Shown here one piece after another: positions 34,532-43,595 of a stretch of DNA of 64,000 nt (positions are counted from its first letter, which is position 1; each line of letters begins with the position of its first letter). Where the stretch lies: contig PFUR01000058.1 in NCBI GenBank assembly GCA_002790195.1, forward strand, positions 1-64,000, in the 5' to 3' direction. A program made the translations under genes and the position numbers. The notes beneath the pieces are model-generated. The model saw only the letters and a program-made list of their open reading frames with translations. It was not told where the DNA came from and made no database searches. Source of the stretch: Flavobacteriales bacterium CG_4_9_14_3_um_filter_40_17 (GTDB lineage Bacteria; Bacteroidota; Bacteroidia; Flavobacteriales; Flavobacteriaceae).

Positions 34532-35647
34532 ATGTTAACTTTGGAAAGTAAACCACTACTGCCCATGAAACCCAAAAAGAAACCCAATCCAAAGAAAAAC
34601 ACCTTTCGACTCAAAAAAATCGGATTGGCACCTGGCACTTTGCTTTACATGGGTAAAAAACACCATATCCCATTGAATGTAGAAATTTTCCACTACGATT
34701 CGGAAAGCTACGAAAGGCAAGCTTCCGCATCGATTGATGATTGCATCCCCTGCAAGACCAAAATGGGTGTCACTTGGCTGAATGTTAATGGTTTGAGTGA
34801 CTTGGCATCCATCCAAAAAATTGGCAATTTCTACCAATTGCATCCCCTACTCCTCGAAGACTTGGTCAACACCGGACAACGTCCCAAACTCGATGAATAT
34901 GAAAATTGCATATTTGTTGTTATTAAAATGTTGTCCTATCCGGAAGAAGGCGATATCGTCACGGAACATCTGAGTTTTGTTTTAGGCGACAATTATGTGT
35001 TGTCTTTTCAAGAAAATGAAGGCGATGTTTTTGACAGCGTGCGCGATCGGATTGAAACAAAAAAAGGACGTGTTCGCAATTCCGGCGCAGATTATTTGTT
35101 GATGGTTTTGATGGATACCCTGATTGATCACTATTTTTTGGTCATCGAGACATTGGGCGAAAAAGTTGAAACACTCGAAAACAGTTTAATCGAAAATCCA
35201 TCTGAAGATTTGGTGTTTGAAATTCAACATCTCAAAAAAGAAGCGTTGACCATTCGCAGGGCAATTTATCCACTCAGAGAGGTGGTCAATCAGGTTGAAA
35301 AATCGGAACTGAAATTCATCCAAAAAGAAACGCTTCATTATTTCAGGGACTTATATGACCACACCATTCAAATCATCGAATCGATTGAGCTCTACCGCGA
35401 TATGCTCTTCGGGCTAACCGATTTGTACATGTCCGGGCTGAGCAATAAAATGAACAGCGTGATGAAAGTACTCACCATCATCTCTACCATTTTCATCCCC
35501 TTGACTTTCATCGTAGGCGTTTACGGCATGAATTTTAAAAACATGCCTGAACTTACTTTTCACAATGGGTATTATGTAGTTCTGGGTGTGATGTTTCTTA
35601 TTTTTGTACTGATGATCCTGTATTTCAAAAAAAGGAAATGGCTGTAA
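34532..35647 (+). CDS. corA: CorA-type magnesium/cobalt transporter
   Basis: A 371-residue divalent-cation channel. The long N-terminal cytoplasmic domain is followed by two C-terminal transmembrane segments, with the family selectivity motif YGMN (G332 M333 N334) at the end of the first (STIFIPLTFIVGVYGMNF). The extended helix before the membrane (EHLSFV ... LVFEIQHLKKEALTIRRAIYPLREV) is typical. ATG 34532 is used; an in-frame ATG at 34565 would only remove a variable lysine-rich tail. It is transcribed alone. Confidence 0.93.
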   Translation: MLTLESKPLLPMKPKKKPNPKKNTFRLKKIGLAPGTLLYMGKKHHIPLNVEIFHYDSESYERQASASIDDCIPCKTKMGVTWLNVNGLSDLASIQKIGNFYQLHPLLLEDLVNTGQRPKLDEYENCIFVVIKMLSYPEEGDIVTEHLSFVLGDNYVLSFQENEGDVFDSVRDRIETKKGRVRNSGADYLLMVLMDTLIDHYFLVIETLGEKVETLENSLIENPSEDLVFEIQHLKKEALTIRRAIYPLREVVNQVEKSELKFIQKETLHYFRDLYDHTIQIIESIELYRDMLFGLTDLYMSGLSNKMNSVMKVLTIISTIFIPLTFIVGVYGMNFKNMPELTFHNGYYVVLGVMFLIFVLMILYFKKRKWL

Positions 35648-35813
35648 AATTGATTTATGGTTATTTTTTAAAATCAGTTGGCCGTAAGCTATTGTCTGTT
35701 AGCATGTTGGTTTTAAATGATTTAATGTTAAAATAAGTGCTAAAAGCTCCCAAGTCATCGAGTTTAATTTTTCAATTTCTAAAAATTCACGGTAAAACAA
35801 AAAATAAAAATAT

Positions 35814-36476
35814 ATGCTTTCCGAAGAAATATTTAATTTCCTATCCGATCTCAAGAAAAACAATGTCCGCGAATGGTTTGACGCGCACAAAAACGAATTT
35901 AAAACCCACGAAAAAGAAGTTAAAAGTTTTTATCAATCCATTTTCTCAAATCTTCAAAAGCACGATCATTTAGACAGCGTAAAGGTCTATCGCATTTATA
36001 GGGATGTGCGGTTTTCTCCGGATAAGACTCCTTTCAAAACTCATTTCGGTGGCGTTTTCAGCCGGGTAAAACCGGATTATCGCGGTGGCTATTACCTACA
36101 TCTCGAACCAGGAAATACTTTTGTCGGCGGCGGATTTTGGGAACCGTCCAAAGAAGATTTACTCCGCATACGCAAAGAGTTTGAAGCCGACGACACCGAA
36201 ATTAGAGCCATCCTTTCAAATCCCGTTTTCAAAAAAACCTATGGTACTTTTGAAGGCGAATCGATCAAAACAGCACCCAAAGGATTTGACAAAAACCATC
36301 CGGCTATCGATTTGATTCGGTTCAAACAATTTGTTGTCTTCCACAAATTTGACAACAAGGAGGTGTTCTCGGAAGGTTTTGCAGACAAAGTAGCCAATCA
36401 TTTCATGACACTCCGTCCATTTTTCGACTACATGAGTGAGGTGCTGACTACCGATTTGAATGGAGAGCCTATCTAA
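35814..36476 (+). CDS. DUF2461 family protein
   Basis: A 220-residue cytoplasmic protein of the DUF2461/TIGR02453 family: FNFLSDLKKNNVREWFDAHK at the N-terminus, the YRIYRDVRFSPDKTPFKTHFG block near residues 60-80, and GGYYLHLEPGNTFVGGGFW near 93-111. The family has no established biochemical function. It converges with the next gene, 12 bases separating the stops, with no evident terminator. Confidence 0.85.
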   Translation: MLSEEIFNFLSDLKKNNVREWFDAHKNEFKTHEKEVKSFYQSIFSNLQKHDHLDSVKVYRIYRDVRFSPDKTPFKTHFGGVFSRVKPDYRGGYYLHLEPGNTFVGGGFWEPSKEDLLRIRKEFEADDTEIRAILSNPVFKKTYGTFEGESIKTAPKGFDKNHPAIDLIRFKQFVVFHKFDNKEVFSEGFADKVANHFMTLRPFFDYMSEVLTTDLNGEPI

Positions 36477-36488
36477 AAAATAAGTAAA

Positions 36489-37379
36489 CTACACATCACA
36501 AATCAAAACACCTTCTCTTAAAGCGAAAATTTTATCTTCATAAGCCGGGATAAATTCCTGCGCTACATAGCCTTTAAAACCAGTTTCGAGTATGGCACGC
36601 ATGATAGCCGGATAATTCAATTCCTGAGAGCCGTTGATTTCGTTTCTGCCCGGCACGCCGCCCGTGTGGTAATGCGCGATATAGGAATGATATTTCCGAA
36701 TGGTTGCAATCACATCGCCTTCCATGATTTGCATGTGGTAGATGTCATACAGCAATTTAAAATTCGGAGAGCCTATTTTGTCAACCAGTGCTACACCCCA
36801 TTCGGTGTGATCACACTGATAATCAGGGTGATTTACCTTGCTGTTGAGCAACTCCATGATTAATGTGACTCCATGTTTCTCGGCCAATTTCACCAATTTA
36901 TCTATACCTCGGGCACAGTTTTCTAATCCAAAAGCATCGTTCATCTGACCTCGGTTACCTGAAAAACAAATCACATTTGGCAAGCCATTTTCTGCTGCCT
37001 GAATAATGAGCTTTTCATAAGCTTGTTGCAGCCTGAGATGATTAGCGGGATTGTTAAACCCATCCGTGATACTGGCAAAAGTATCTGTGGCTACCGCGCA
37101 GGTGAGACCATGTTTTACAGCCGTTTTCCATTGGTCCGGACGCAATAATTCTATCGATGATATGCCCGTATTTTTGGCCTTTTCAGCAAATTCATCGAGT
37201 GGTATCGACTCATAACACCAATAGCAAACCGATTGGCGGATGTTGCCTTTCAATTCAAAATTTGGCTTGATTGCATCCAAATTATTTGCCGATAATTTGA
37301 CCAATGGGCCTACTCCAACCAATCCGGCTCCAAGTACAATGTTTTTAATGGCCTTGCGCCTGCTATTTGAATAATTCAT
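36489..37379 (-). CDS. Hydroxypyruvate isomerase-like TIM-barrel protein, exported
   Basis: A 296-residue sugar phosphate isomerase/epimerase-family protein. A twin-arginine-like N-terminus (SRRKAIKNIVLGAG) suggests Tat export, although the motif is not perfect. The barrel has the metal-binding residues of the family in VTLIMELLNSK, LLYDIYHMQIMEGD and YHTGGVPGRNEI, which most resemble hydroxypyruvate isomerase. The actual substrate is uncertain; exported homologues in Bacteroidota belong to sugar and cyclitol catabolism. It is transcribed alone, apparently. Confidence 0.78.
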   Translation of the reverse strand: MNYSNSRRKAIKNIVLGAGLVGVGPLVKLSANNLDAIKPNFELKGNIRQSVCYWCYESIPLDEFAEKAKNTGISSIELLRPDQWKTAVKHGLTCAVATDTFASITDGFNNPANHLRLQQAYEKLIIQAAENGLPNVICFSGNRGQMNDAFGLENCARGIDKLVKLAEKHGVTLIMELLNSKVNHPDYQCDHTEWGVALVDKIGSPNFKLLYDIYHMQIMEGDVIATIRKYHSYIAHYHTGGVPGRNEINGSQELNYPAIMRAILETGFKGYVAQEFIPAYEDKIFALREGVLICDV

Positions 37380-37462
37380 GGTTGCTCTATTTTATCATTA
37401 TGTAAATTAAATCAATTATTGCCGTAAGTTCGTTAAGATACCTACCTGTTTTGTAGCTTGGC

Positions 37463-38440
37463 CTACTTCTTTCGGTCAATTACATAATTGACCATCAACA
37501 ACAACGAATCTCGGTGAGGCGAACTCGGGTAAGTATTGAGAATTTCGAGGGCTTCGTCCCGATACTTCAGCATTTGTGCTACGGCATAATCCAAGCCTCC
37601 TTTTTCTATGACAAAATGAATCACTTCCTGCACACGTTTTTTATTTTTGTTTTGATTTTTGATTGAATTTATCAACCACCGTTTATCTTCTAAACTGCTA
37701 TGGATGAGCACATATATCAGAGGCAGGGTCATTTTTTGTTCTTTGATATCAATTCCGGTTGGTTTCCCAATTTCTTCTTGTCCATAATCGAATAAATCAT
37801 CTTTGATTTGAAAAGCAATCCCGATTAGTTCGCCAAACTTGCGCATTTTTTCAACATCCTCCGATTCGGGCTTTACCGAACAGGCTCCTAAACTGCAACA
37901 AGCTGCTATGAGCGTGGCGGTTTTCTGACGAATAATATTGTAATAAACCGCTTCCGTAATGTCCAAATCTCGTGCTTTTTCGATTTGAAGCAATTCACCT
38001 TCGCTCATTTCTCGAACAGCTACGGAAATGATTCGCAACAGGTCGAAATCACCGTTGTCAATCGACAACAACAAGCCTTTTGACAACAAATAATCGCCAA
38101 CCAACACGGCTATCTTGTTTTTCCAAAGTGCATTGATGGAAAAAAAACCACGCCGCATATTGCTGTCATCAACCACGTCGTCGTGTACCAAAGTGGCCGT
38201 ATGAATAAGCTCAATCACCGCCGCTCCGCGATAAGTCCGCTCGTTAACTTCTCCTCCCGAAACCATTTTAGAAACCAAAAAAACAAACATCGGACGCATC
38301 TGCTTGCCTTTCCGATTTACAATATAATAGGTAATCCGGTTGAGTAAAGCTACTTTTGAAGTCATCGAATCAAAGAACTTCTTCTCGAAAAGTTCCATTT
38401 CAGCGACAATCGGCAATTTAATTTGTTCGACTATTTTCAT
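37463..38440 (-). CDS. Polyprenyl (octaprenyl-type) diphosphate synthase
   Basis: A 325-residue trans-isoprenyl diphosphate synthase. The first aspartate-rich motif is HDDVVDD (86-92) and the second is IKDDLFD near residue 216; RKGKQMRPM (43-51) binds isopentenyl diphosphate. It builds the long side chain of menaquinone, the usual quinone in Bacteroidota; the chain length cannot be read safely. The gene has a well-placed flavobacterial promoter upstream. Confidence 0.9.
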   Translation of the reverse strand: MKIVEQIKLPIVAEMELFEKKFFDSMTSKVALLNRITYYIVNRKGKQMRPMFVFLVSKMVSGGEVNERTYRGAAVIELIHTATLVHDDVVDDSNMRRGFFSINALWKNKIAVLVGDYLLSKGLLLSIDNGDFDLLRIISVAVREMSEGELLQIEKARDLDITEAVYYNIIRQKTATLIAACCSLGACSVKPESEDVEKMRKFGELIGIAFQIKDDLFDYGQEEIGKPTGIDIKEQKMTLPLIYVLIHSSLEDKRWLINSIKNQNKNKKRVQEVIHFVIEKGGLDYAVAQMLKYRDEALEILNTYPSSPHRDSLLLMVNYVIDRKK

Positions 38441-38447
38441 TCCATGT

Positions 38448-38481
38448 CAAAGATAATTGTAATAATTTGAAAATTTGTCAA
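38448..38481 (-). promoter_or_regulatory. Promoter of the polyprenyl diphosphate synthase gene
   Basis: On the minus strand TATCTTTG (38448-38455) has TTG (38479-38481) 23 bases upstream, matching TTG-N17-23-TAnnTTTG at its upper spacing limit. The -7 box is 7 bases from the ATG at 38440, so the mRNA would be nearly leaderless. Confidence 0.5.
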
Positions 38482-38533
38482 TTTGCCTATGTGAAAATAG
38501 AAAAACAGGTTCAATGATTATTCGGGCAGTAGG

Positions 38534-39523
38534 TTATTTCAAAATTGATTCAATTTGGCTTAATTCATCCGATGAAAAATGCTTGTTTTCCAATGCGCCT
38601 CGTGAATCGTGTAGTTGAGAAACTTTGCTTGCACCAATCAATACCGTGGTGACACGCTCGTCTTTCAGCAACCAAGCCAAGGCCATTTGCGCCAAAGATT
38701 GTCCGCGTTTTTGTGCCAATTCGTTGAGTTGTTTTATTTTGTTTACGACTGCTTCACTTACTTCTTCTTTTTTGAGATACCCGTGTTCTAAGGCGGCTCT
38801 TGAACCTTCCGGAATACCATGTAGATATTTGTCTGTGAGCAATCCTTGCGCAAGGGGCGAAAATGGAATACATCCCACACCGTTTTTCCCGAGTACGTCC
38901 AAAAGCCCGTTTTCGGAATCGCGGACAAACATCGAATATTTAGGTTGATGAATCAAGCAAGGAGTTCCTAAATCCTTGAGTATAATCAATGCGCGTGCGG
39001 TTTGCTCGGCGTTGTAATTACTCAATCCGGCATAGAGTGCTTTGCCCGAACGCACAAGGTAGTCAAGCGCACCCATGGTTTCTTCCAGCGGAGTTTCTGG
39101 ATCCGGCCGATGCGAATAGAAGATGTCGAAATAGTCCAATCCGGTGCGTTTGAGGCTCTGTTCACAACTGGCAATCAAGTATTTGCGCGAACCCCATTCG
39201 CCGTAAGGCCCAGACCACATAAGGTAGCCGGCTTTGGAGGAAATAATAAGCTCATCGCGGTATGGCAAAAGATCTTTTTTGAGAATTATGCCGAAATTTT
39301 CTTCGGCAGAGCCGGGCGGCGGGCCATAATTGTTGGCTAAATCAAAGTGGGTTATCCCCACGTCAAAAGCAGCCCGGAGAATGGCTCGGTAGTTTTCGAA
39401 GGTGTCGACTCCACCGAAATTATGCCACAAGCCCAAAGAGATTTCCGGCAAACGGATTCCACTCTTGCCACAACGGCGATAGGACATTTTTTCGTAACGC
39501 GAAGGGTTAGGTGTATAATTCAT
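38534..39523 (-). CDS. Aldo/keto reductase, L-glyceraldehyde 3-phosphate reductase type (YghZ/MgrA-like)
   Basis: A 329-residue AKR-superfamily enzyme with the catalytic tyrosine in FDLANNYGPPPGSAEENFG and lysine in ISSKAGYLMWSGPYGEWGSR. That insertion, and the start YTPNPSRYEKMSYRRCG, match the YghZ (AKR14) type that reduces L-glyceraldehyde 3-phosphate and methylglyoxal with NADPH. The C-terminal VLIGASKVSQL cofactor segment is intact. It stands alone on the minus strand. Confidence 0.88.
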   Translation of the reverse strand: MNYTPNPSRYEKMSYRRCGKSGIRLPEISLGLWHNFGGVDTFENYRAILRAAFDVGITHFDLANNYGPPPGSAEENFGIILKKDLLPYRDELIISSKAGYLMWSGPYGEWGSRKYLIASCEQSLKRTGLDYFDIFYSHRPDPETPLEETMGALDYLVRSGKALYAGLSNYNAEQTARALIILKDLGTPCLIHQPKYSMFVRDSENGLLDVLGKNGVGCIPFSPLAQGLLTDKYLHGIPEGSRAALEHGYLKKEEVSEAVVNKIKQLNELAQKRGQSLAQMALAWLLKDERVTTVLIGASKVSQLHDSRGALENKHFSSDELSQIESILK

Positions 39524-39626
39524 GGCATCTTAAAAAGTAGGTTTCATTTATATCTTCCTTAAAAGTAATGATTTTTATATCAAAAAAATTGAAATCTAAA
39601 AAGCAGATTATAACCACATTATAAAT

Positions 39627-40553
39627 TTAATTTTTTCCAATAAAACCAACGACCATTTCTATCAATTTTTCAGATACGGGCAACTCTTTTTTGTTGTACG
39701 ACATTTGGTTTTCCATCACATCAGCTTCAATGTTTTTCAAGATATGATTCATATTGTCGATGATTGCCAACTGCGCATCGGTTTTAGCTGCCGCGAGCAA
39801 TTCGGCATCTTGCACAGAAACTTGTAAATCCTTGTTGCCGTTGACGATTAAAACGGGAATGTTGAGTTTTGCTATCTCGACAGCCGGATTGTATTTGACC
39901 CACGAACGCATATACGGCTGAACAGTAGGGCGAAAAAGGGATGCCAAAATTGGGTTTACCGTTTTGATTTCTTTTTTTTCTTTGAGCAAAGTGAAGTTTT
40001 GATCTAACTCTGCAACCAAATTGGGTGCTTGCTTGCCGATTTGTTCTTTTAAAATATCGTCAATCGGCCTACCGGCTCCCGAAAGAGAAATAAAACCAAC
40101 TGCATTTTCTTGGGCTGCCACCATCCCGATGAGTGAACCTTCGCTGTGCCCAATTATAAAAACGCGGGTGAAATCGGGGTGGAAATAGTTTATAACCGCT
40201 TGGGCATCGTCTATAAAATCTTCGAAAAGCAAGTCTTCTTCTTTGATGGTATTCAGTTTGATTTGTTTAATAATCCGCTTGTCGTAGCGGAAGGTTGCCA
40301 TGCCCTTTTTGGATAATCCTTCTGCCAAATATTTCAAAGAATTGTTTTGCAACATCGGTTGATTGCCGTTGCGATCGGTCGGTCCTGAACCTGCAATAAG
40401 AATGGCTAAAGGCGGGTTTTGGATTCCATCGGGCAACAACAACGTGCCGTCTATCAGTTCGTTTATGTGTATTTCAACCGTTTGATAAGCCGGATTTTGA
40501 GCACGACTCAACGGACAGAAAATCAGAAAAGCAAGAACGACATTTTTTTTCAT
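39627..40553 (-). CDS. Exported alpha/beta hydrolase
   Basis: A 308-residue protein with a signal peptide (MKKNVVLAFLIFCPLSRAQ). The nucleophile is S137 in GHSEGS, the oxyanion segment is GSGPTDRNGNQ near 55-64, and the histidine is in DNMNHILK near 270; an acidic member is expected in VNGNKDLQVSV. This is the serine-hydrolase pattern of periplasmic acyl-peptidase or esterase relatives. The substrate cannot be inferred. Confidence 0.85.
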   Translation of the reverse strand: MKKNVVLAFLIFCPLSRAQNPAYQTVEIHINELIDGTLLLPDGIQNPPLAILIAGSGPTDRNGNQPMLQNNSLKYLAEGLSKKGMATFRYDKRIIKQIKLNTIKEEDLLFEDFIDDAQAVINYFHPDFTRVFIIGHSEGSLIGMVAAQENAVGFISLSGAGRPIDDILKEQIGKQAPNLVAELDQNFTLLKEKKEIKTVNPILASLFRPTVQPYMRSWVKYNPAVEIAKLNIPVLIVNGNKDLQVSVQDAELLAAAKTDAQLAIIDNMNHILKNIEADVMENQMSYNKKELPVSEKLIEMVVGFIGKN

Positions 40554-40573
40554 GATGAGATGTTAGGTTGACT

Positions 40574-40581
40574 CAAAGATA
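40574..40581 (-). promoter_or_regulatory. Perfect -7 box TATCTTTG for the hydrolase gene
   Basis: The minus strand reads TATCTTTG 20 bases before the ATG at 40553. It implies a promoter separate from the RidA gene ending at 40604. No TTG was found at -33. Confidence 0.4.
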
Positions 40582-40603
40582 AGCCAATTTACTGAACATA
40601 AAA

Positions 40604-41062
40604 TCAGTTTACCACCGCGATTGCGTCTATTTCTATCTTGACATCGGGGCGGAAAAATGACGAAACGCCAACCAAAGTTGTGGCAGGAGGTTGTTCATTA
40701 TCTATGAATCGTGACCGTGTTTTCTGGATGATTTCCAATTTTTTGGGCGTGAAGCCAACAACAAATATTTGCATTTTGACCACATCTGCAAAAGTTGCGC
40801 CAGCCGTTGCCAATGCCTTTTGGATGTTTTCGTAAACCTGTACGGTTTGCTGTTCGAAATCAGGGCTGATTTTTCCCAAACCATCGATTGGCACTTGCCC
40901 CGACAGAAAAATGGTTTTGCCTGGATTGGCCACAACCACTTGAGAAAAACCCACGGGTTTTGTTCCTTCCTTATTTAGGTGTAGTTTTTGGGTTTGGCTC
41001 AAAACAGTCGAAACTGTGAGGTTGCAACAAAAGAAGAAGAATATCGATTTTCTGAATTTCAT
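40604..41062 (-). CDS. Exported RidA/YjgF-family protein without the catalytic arginine
   Basis: A 152-residue protein: an N-terminal signal-like segment (KSIFFFFCCNLTVSTVLSQ, residues 5-23) followed by a complete RidA trimer fold (IFLSGQVPIDGLG, VVKMQIFVVG, DVKIEIDAIAVV). The arginine that binds the substrate carboxylate in deaminating RidA (R105 of E. coli, in PARS) is T128 here (PATT). Enamine/imine deaminase activity is thus unlikely; a binding or other role is possible. Export also sets it apart from the cytoplasmic RidA. Confidence 0.82.
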   Translation of the reverse strand: MKFRKSIFFFFCCNLTVSTVLSQTQKLHLNKEGTKPVGFSQVVVANPGKTIFLSGQVPIDGLGKISPDFEQQTVQVYENIQKALATAGATFADVVKMQIFVVGFTPKKLEIIQKTRSRFIDNEQPPATTLVGVSSFFRPDVKIEIDAIAVVN

Positions 41063-41122
41063 GGTTTTGGTGTTTGAGGTAATAGATAAATCAGGTTATT
41101 AAGGGGGACATCATTTAGTACT

Positions 41123-41208
41123 TTAACCACAATTTTACTAAAAAGAACAAAATATAAAAGTCTCTCTTTGTATTCATTGCGTAATTTCTTCGTGTCCTTT
41201 GTGGTTAA
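41123..41208. repeat. 86-bp element bounded by 10-bp inverted repeats
   Basis: TTAACCACAA (41123-41132) and TTGTGGTTAA (41199-41208) are perfect inverted ends in the intergenic region before the RidA gene. The right end (CTTCGTGTCCTTTGTGGTTAA) resembles a family of short intergenic repeats (AACCACAAAGGACACGAAG type) that I know from flavobacterial genomes. It may be a MITE-like remnant; only one copy is in this window. Confidence 0.5.
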
Positions 41209-41291
41209 TGGAAGTAAGAACTAACCAATAGATTGTTAACTTAACATCGTCCTCAAAATCGCCAATAATCAGTCATTGCATCATCAAATCA

Positions 41292-42188
41292 TCACTCCCA
41301 CAAACTCTTCGGATATACTTGACGGTCGATGAGTTGGTTGATTTGCTGTTGCACCCAAGGTTTGTCTTCCACATAAGTCACGCCAAACCATTCGCTCTCT
41401 GTCGGGATGACTTTGAAAGTGGCTTTGTGTTTCTGGATAAGCGATTCCACAAAAAGCGCGATAAAAAACTCGGCTTTGGAGTCGGGTTCAAGTTGCGATA
41501 AAAACAGTTTGAATTGCTGCTCAATGTAATCAAAAACATCGGGAGTGAATCCCCAGAAATTCATCGAAACCAAAGTATTTTCCGCAAGCGAAAGCTTTTG
41601 TTCATTTTCCTCAAAAACGATATTGCCGTCTTGACTGTATATTTTAGTCCGCTCTTTAAATCCTGCGATGTTGTTGTGAGAGTCAAATTCGCAAATACCT
41701 CTGGAAACATAGCCAAATTCGGACAGGGTTTTCCCCAAACGAAACCCAACCAAATTGAAGAAATCTGGCCGTGCTTCTCGAATCAAGAATTCCGCCATGA
41801 CTTCAAAGGTTTCTTTCCCGTAAAAATCATCCGCATTAATGACACAAAAGGGCTCATGAACAACTTCTTTCCCAGCAAGTATCGCGTGAGCTGTACCCCA
41901 AGGTTTTTTTCTATCGGGAAAATCAAAACCATATTGCGATACATTCATCGACTGATAGGCATAGTCAAATTCTATTTTCCCTTGGATTTTCGGTTCGATA
42001 AAGGCTTTAAATTCGTTTGAAAAATCTTCGCGTATCACGAAAACGACTTTGCCAAATCCAGATCTAACAGCGTCAAAAATACTGTATTCCATGATGGTTT
42101 CGCCATTCGGTCCAAAACCGTCCATTTGTTTCAATCCGCCGTATCGACTTCCCATTCCGGCAGCCATAATCAAGAGTGTAGGTTTCAT
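41292..42188 (-). CDS. Sugar-phosphate nucleotidyltransferase family protein
   Basis: A 298-residue nucleotidyltransferase. The N-terminal motif LIMAAGMGSRYGGLKQMDGFGPNGET corresponds to the G-x-G-x-R nucleotide loop and the P-K-x lysine region; INADDFYG (about 118-125) carries the metal-binding aspartate. Close relatives in Bacteroidota are simply named NTP transferases; the sugar is not known. It is the last gene of a four-gene operon (lipoprotein, DUF486, cupin, this gene) with gaps of 12, 1 and 6 bases. Confidence 0.82.
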   Translation of the reverse strand: MKPTLLIMAAGMGSRYGGLKQMDGFGPNGETIMEYSIFDAVRSGFGKVVFVIREDFSNEFKAFIEPKIQGKIEFDYAYQSMNVSQYGFDFPDRKKPWGTAHAILAGKEVVHEPFCVINADDFYGKETFEVMAEFLIREARPDFFNLVGFRLGKTLSEFGYVSRGICEFDSHNNIAGFKERTKIYSQDGNIVFEENEQKLSLAENTLVSMNFWGFTPDVFDYIEQQFKLFLSQLEPDSKAEFFIALFVESLIQKHKATFKVIPTESEWFGVTYVEDKPWVQQQINQLIDRQVYPKSLWE

Positions 42189-42194
42189 TTTTTT

Positions 42195-42569
42195 TTAAAT
42201 TTGGGATTCGCGGTGTACAGCATCTATCGAAAAAGCAGGTTTGCAGATGGCAACATATTTCACGGGTTGGTCAAACGGGTTGGCATATTGTACACGGGTA
42301 TTTTTGGGAATATAAATCGACTCACCGGCATGCAAAACAATGGTTTCACCATTGATGATAAATTGTTTTTTACCTTCTAAAATTATCGTATATTCATCAA
42401 AATCAGGCATTTGAAAAGGTTCGCTCCAGCCCGGAGGTGCTTCCATATAAGCGATGCTCAGGTTTGAATTGCCATCGGAGGCCAAACCGAAATGCTCGGC
42501 TATCAATTTGCCGTCATCTGTTGGGACTATGAAGGGTTTTCTTTGGATAAAAGGTTTGTTGACAGACAT
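42195..42569 (-). CDS. Cupin-domain protein
   Basis: A 124-residue single cupin. The two cupin motifs are degenerate: PFQMPDFDEYTIILEGKKQFI and HAGESIYIPKNTRVQYANP (glycine-proline pattern retained, few histidines). It may bind a metal weakly or simply bind a small molecule. The gene lies 6 bases before the nucleotidyltransferase and 1 base after DUF486 in the operon, which hints at a shared sugar-related role without proving it. Confidence 0.78.
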   Translation of the reverse strand: MSVNKPFIQRKPFIVPTDDGKLIAEHFGLASDGNSNLSIAYMEAPPGWSEPFQMPDFDEYTIILEGKKQFIINGETIVLHAGESIYIPKNTRVQYANPFDQPVKYVAICKPAFSIDAVHRESQI

Positions 42570-42570
42570 T

Positions 42571-42948
42571 TTAATTTTTTTTAAATATGAAATAAACAGC
42601 CAAAATCAAAAAAATCATACCGATGAAATGAGTCAACTTAAAGGTTTGGGTTTTGAAAAAAATCATCGAAAAAACCACAAAAACAAGCAGGGTGATAACT
42701 TCCTGAATGATTTTCAATTGAAGTAAGGTAAACGGGCCACCGTTTTCTTTAAACCCGATGCGGTTGGCGGGTACTTGAAAAAAATACTCAAACAAAGCAA
42801 GCCCCCAACTGATGAATATAATAGCTATCAAACCGAGGTTTTCAAACCACTTTAGTTCCTTAAATTTCAAGTGCCCATACCATGCCAATGTCATAAAGAT
42901 ATTGGACAAAACAAGAAGTAATATGGTGACGAGTCCACGAATTGGCAT
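42571..42948 (-). CDS. DMT-family membrane protein (DUF486)
   Basis: A 125-residue protein with four predicted transmembrane segments (LVTILLLVLSNIFMTLAWYG, GLIAIIFISWGLALFEYFF, LKIIQEVITLLVFVVFSMIF, FIGMIFLILAVYFIF) and the DUF486 signature PANRIGF between segments 2 and 3. DUF486 proteins are four-helix relatives of small multidrug-type transporters; no substrate is established. It starts 12 bases after the lipoprotein gene. Confidence 0.85.
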   Translation of the reverse strand: MPIRGLVTILLLVLSNIFMTLAWYGHLKFKELKWFENLGLIAIIFISWGLALFEYFFQVPANRIGFKENGGPFTLLQLKIIQEVITLLVFVVFSMIFFKTQTFKLTHFIGMIFLILAVYFIFKKN

Positions 42949-42960
42949 ATTTTAATCGGT

Positions 42961-43515
42961 TTACCAACTCACATTAAAATATTTGACTTTTGCATTGTCA
43001 GGAATTTGTAGTTTGTCGATTTTTGATTTGTTGTCAAATCGCAATTCGTTCGGCAATTCATCCTTGCTGATGACAATGTAAAAATCATATCCCTGAAAGG
43101 AAACCATCACATTGTTTATCATGTTTTCGATGCTTGAGATGGTGTATTTTTTTTCAAAATCTTTAAATGTGCTTTTTGATGAAAGCCCTTTTTCGGTTTT
43201 GTAACGCTCATCTAAAATTTGAATATAACTAATCCCTTGTCCGTCATCAGCATATTTTGAAGGGGTTATTTCGAGTAATTTTTTTCCGCCCTTTTCATAA
43301 ATCTGTACCACACCCGGAACATTGGTATTGCTTGCCGCAAACAAATTAACGATAGAATCATTCGGAAACAACGAACCCAACTGTTTGATTTTTGTGTATT
43401 TAGTTATTTTCCCAACTTGCCCATTGCGGATGACAAATGTTTCATCTTTTTGGCAAGCAACCAACAGCAACAAGATTGAAAAAAATGGAATAAAAATCTT
43501 TTTTAGAGCCCTCAT
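42961..43515 (-). CDS. Lipoprotein of unknown function
   Basis: A 184-residue protein with a lipoprotein signal (ALKKIFIPFFSILLLLVAC, cysteine at about residue 21). The mature part resembles no family I recognise. It begins a tight operon of four genes that ends with a nucleotidyltransferase. It probably sits on the periplasmic face of a membrane. Confidence 0.6.
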   Translation of the reverse strand: MRALKKIFIPFFSILLLLVACQKDETFVIRNGQVGKITKYTKIKQLGSLFPNDSIVNLFAASNTNVPGVVQIYEKGGKKLLEITPSKYADDGQGISYIQILDERYKTEKGLSSKSTFKDFEKKYTISSIENMINNVMVSFQGYDFYIVISKDELPNELRFDNKSKIDKLQIPDNAKVKYFNVSW

Positions 43516-43595
43516 AACTGTTTTTCAGTAATTGTTAAATAAATTGTTTGGCAAACATAGTTAAAATTTAAAACTCAACAGTCCGGTTTTTAGTA

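Noticed and set aside
41514-42020. 168-codon plus-strand frame inside the nucleotidyltransferase gene
   Set aside because: Antisense shadow of a recognisable gene.
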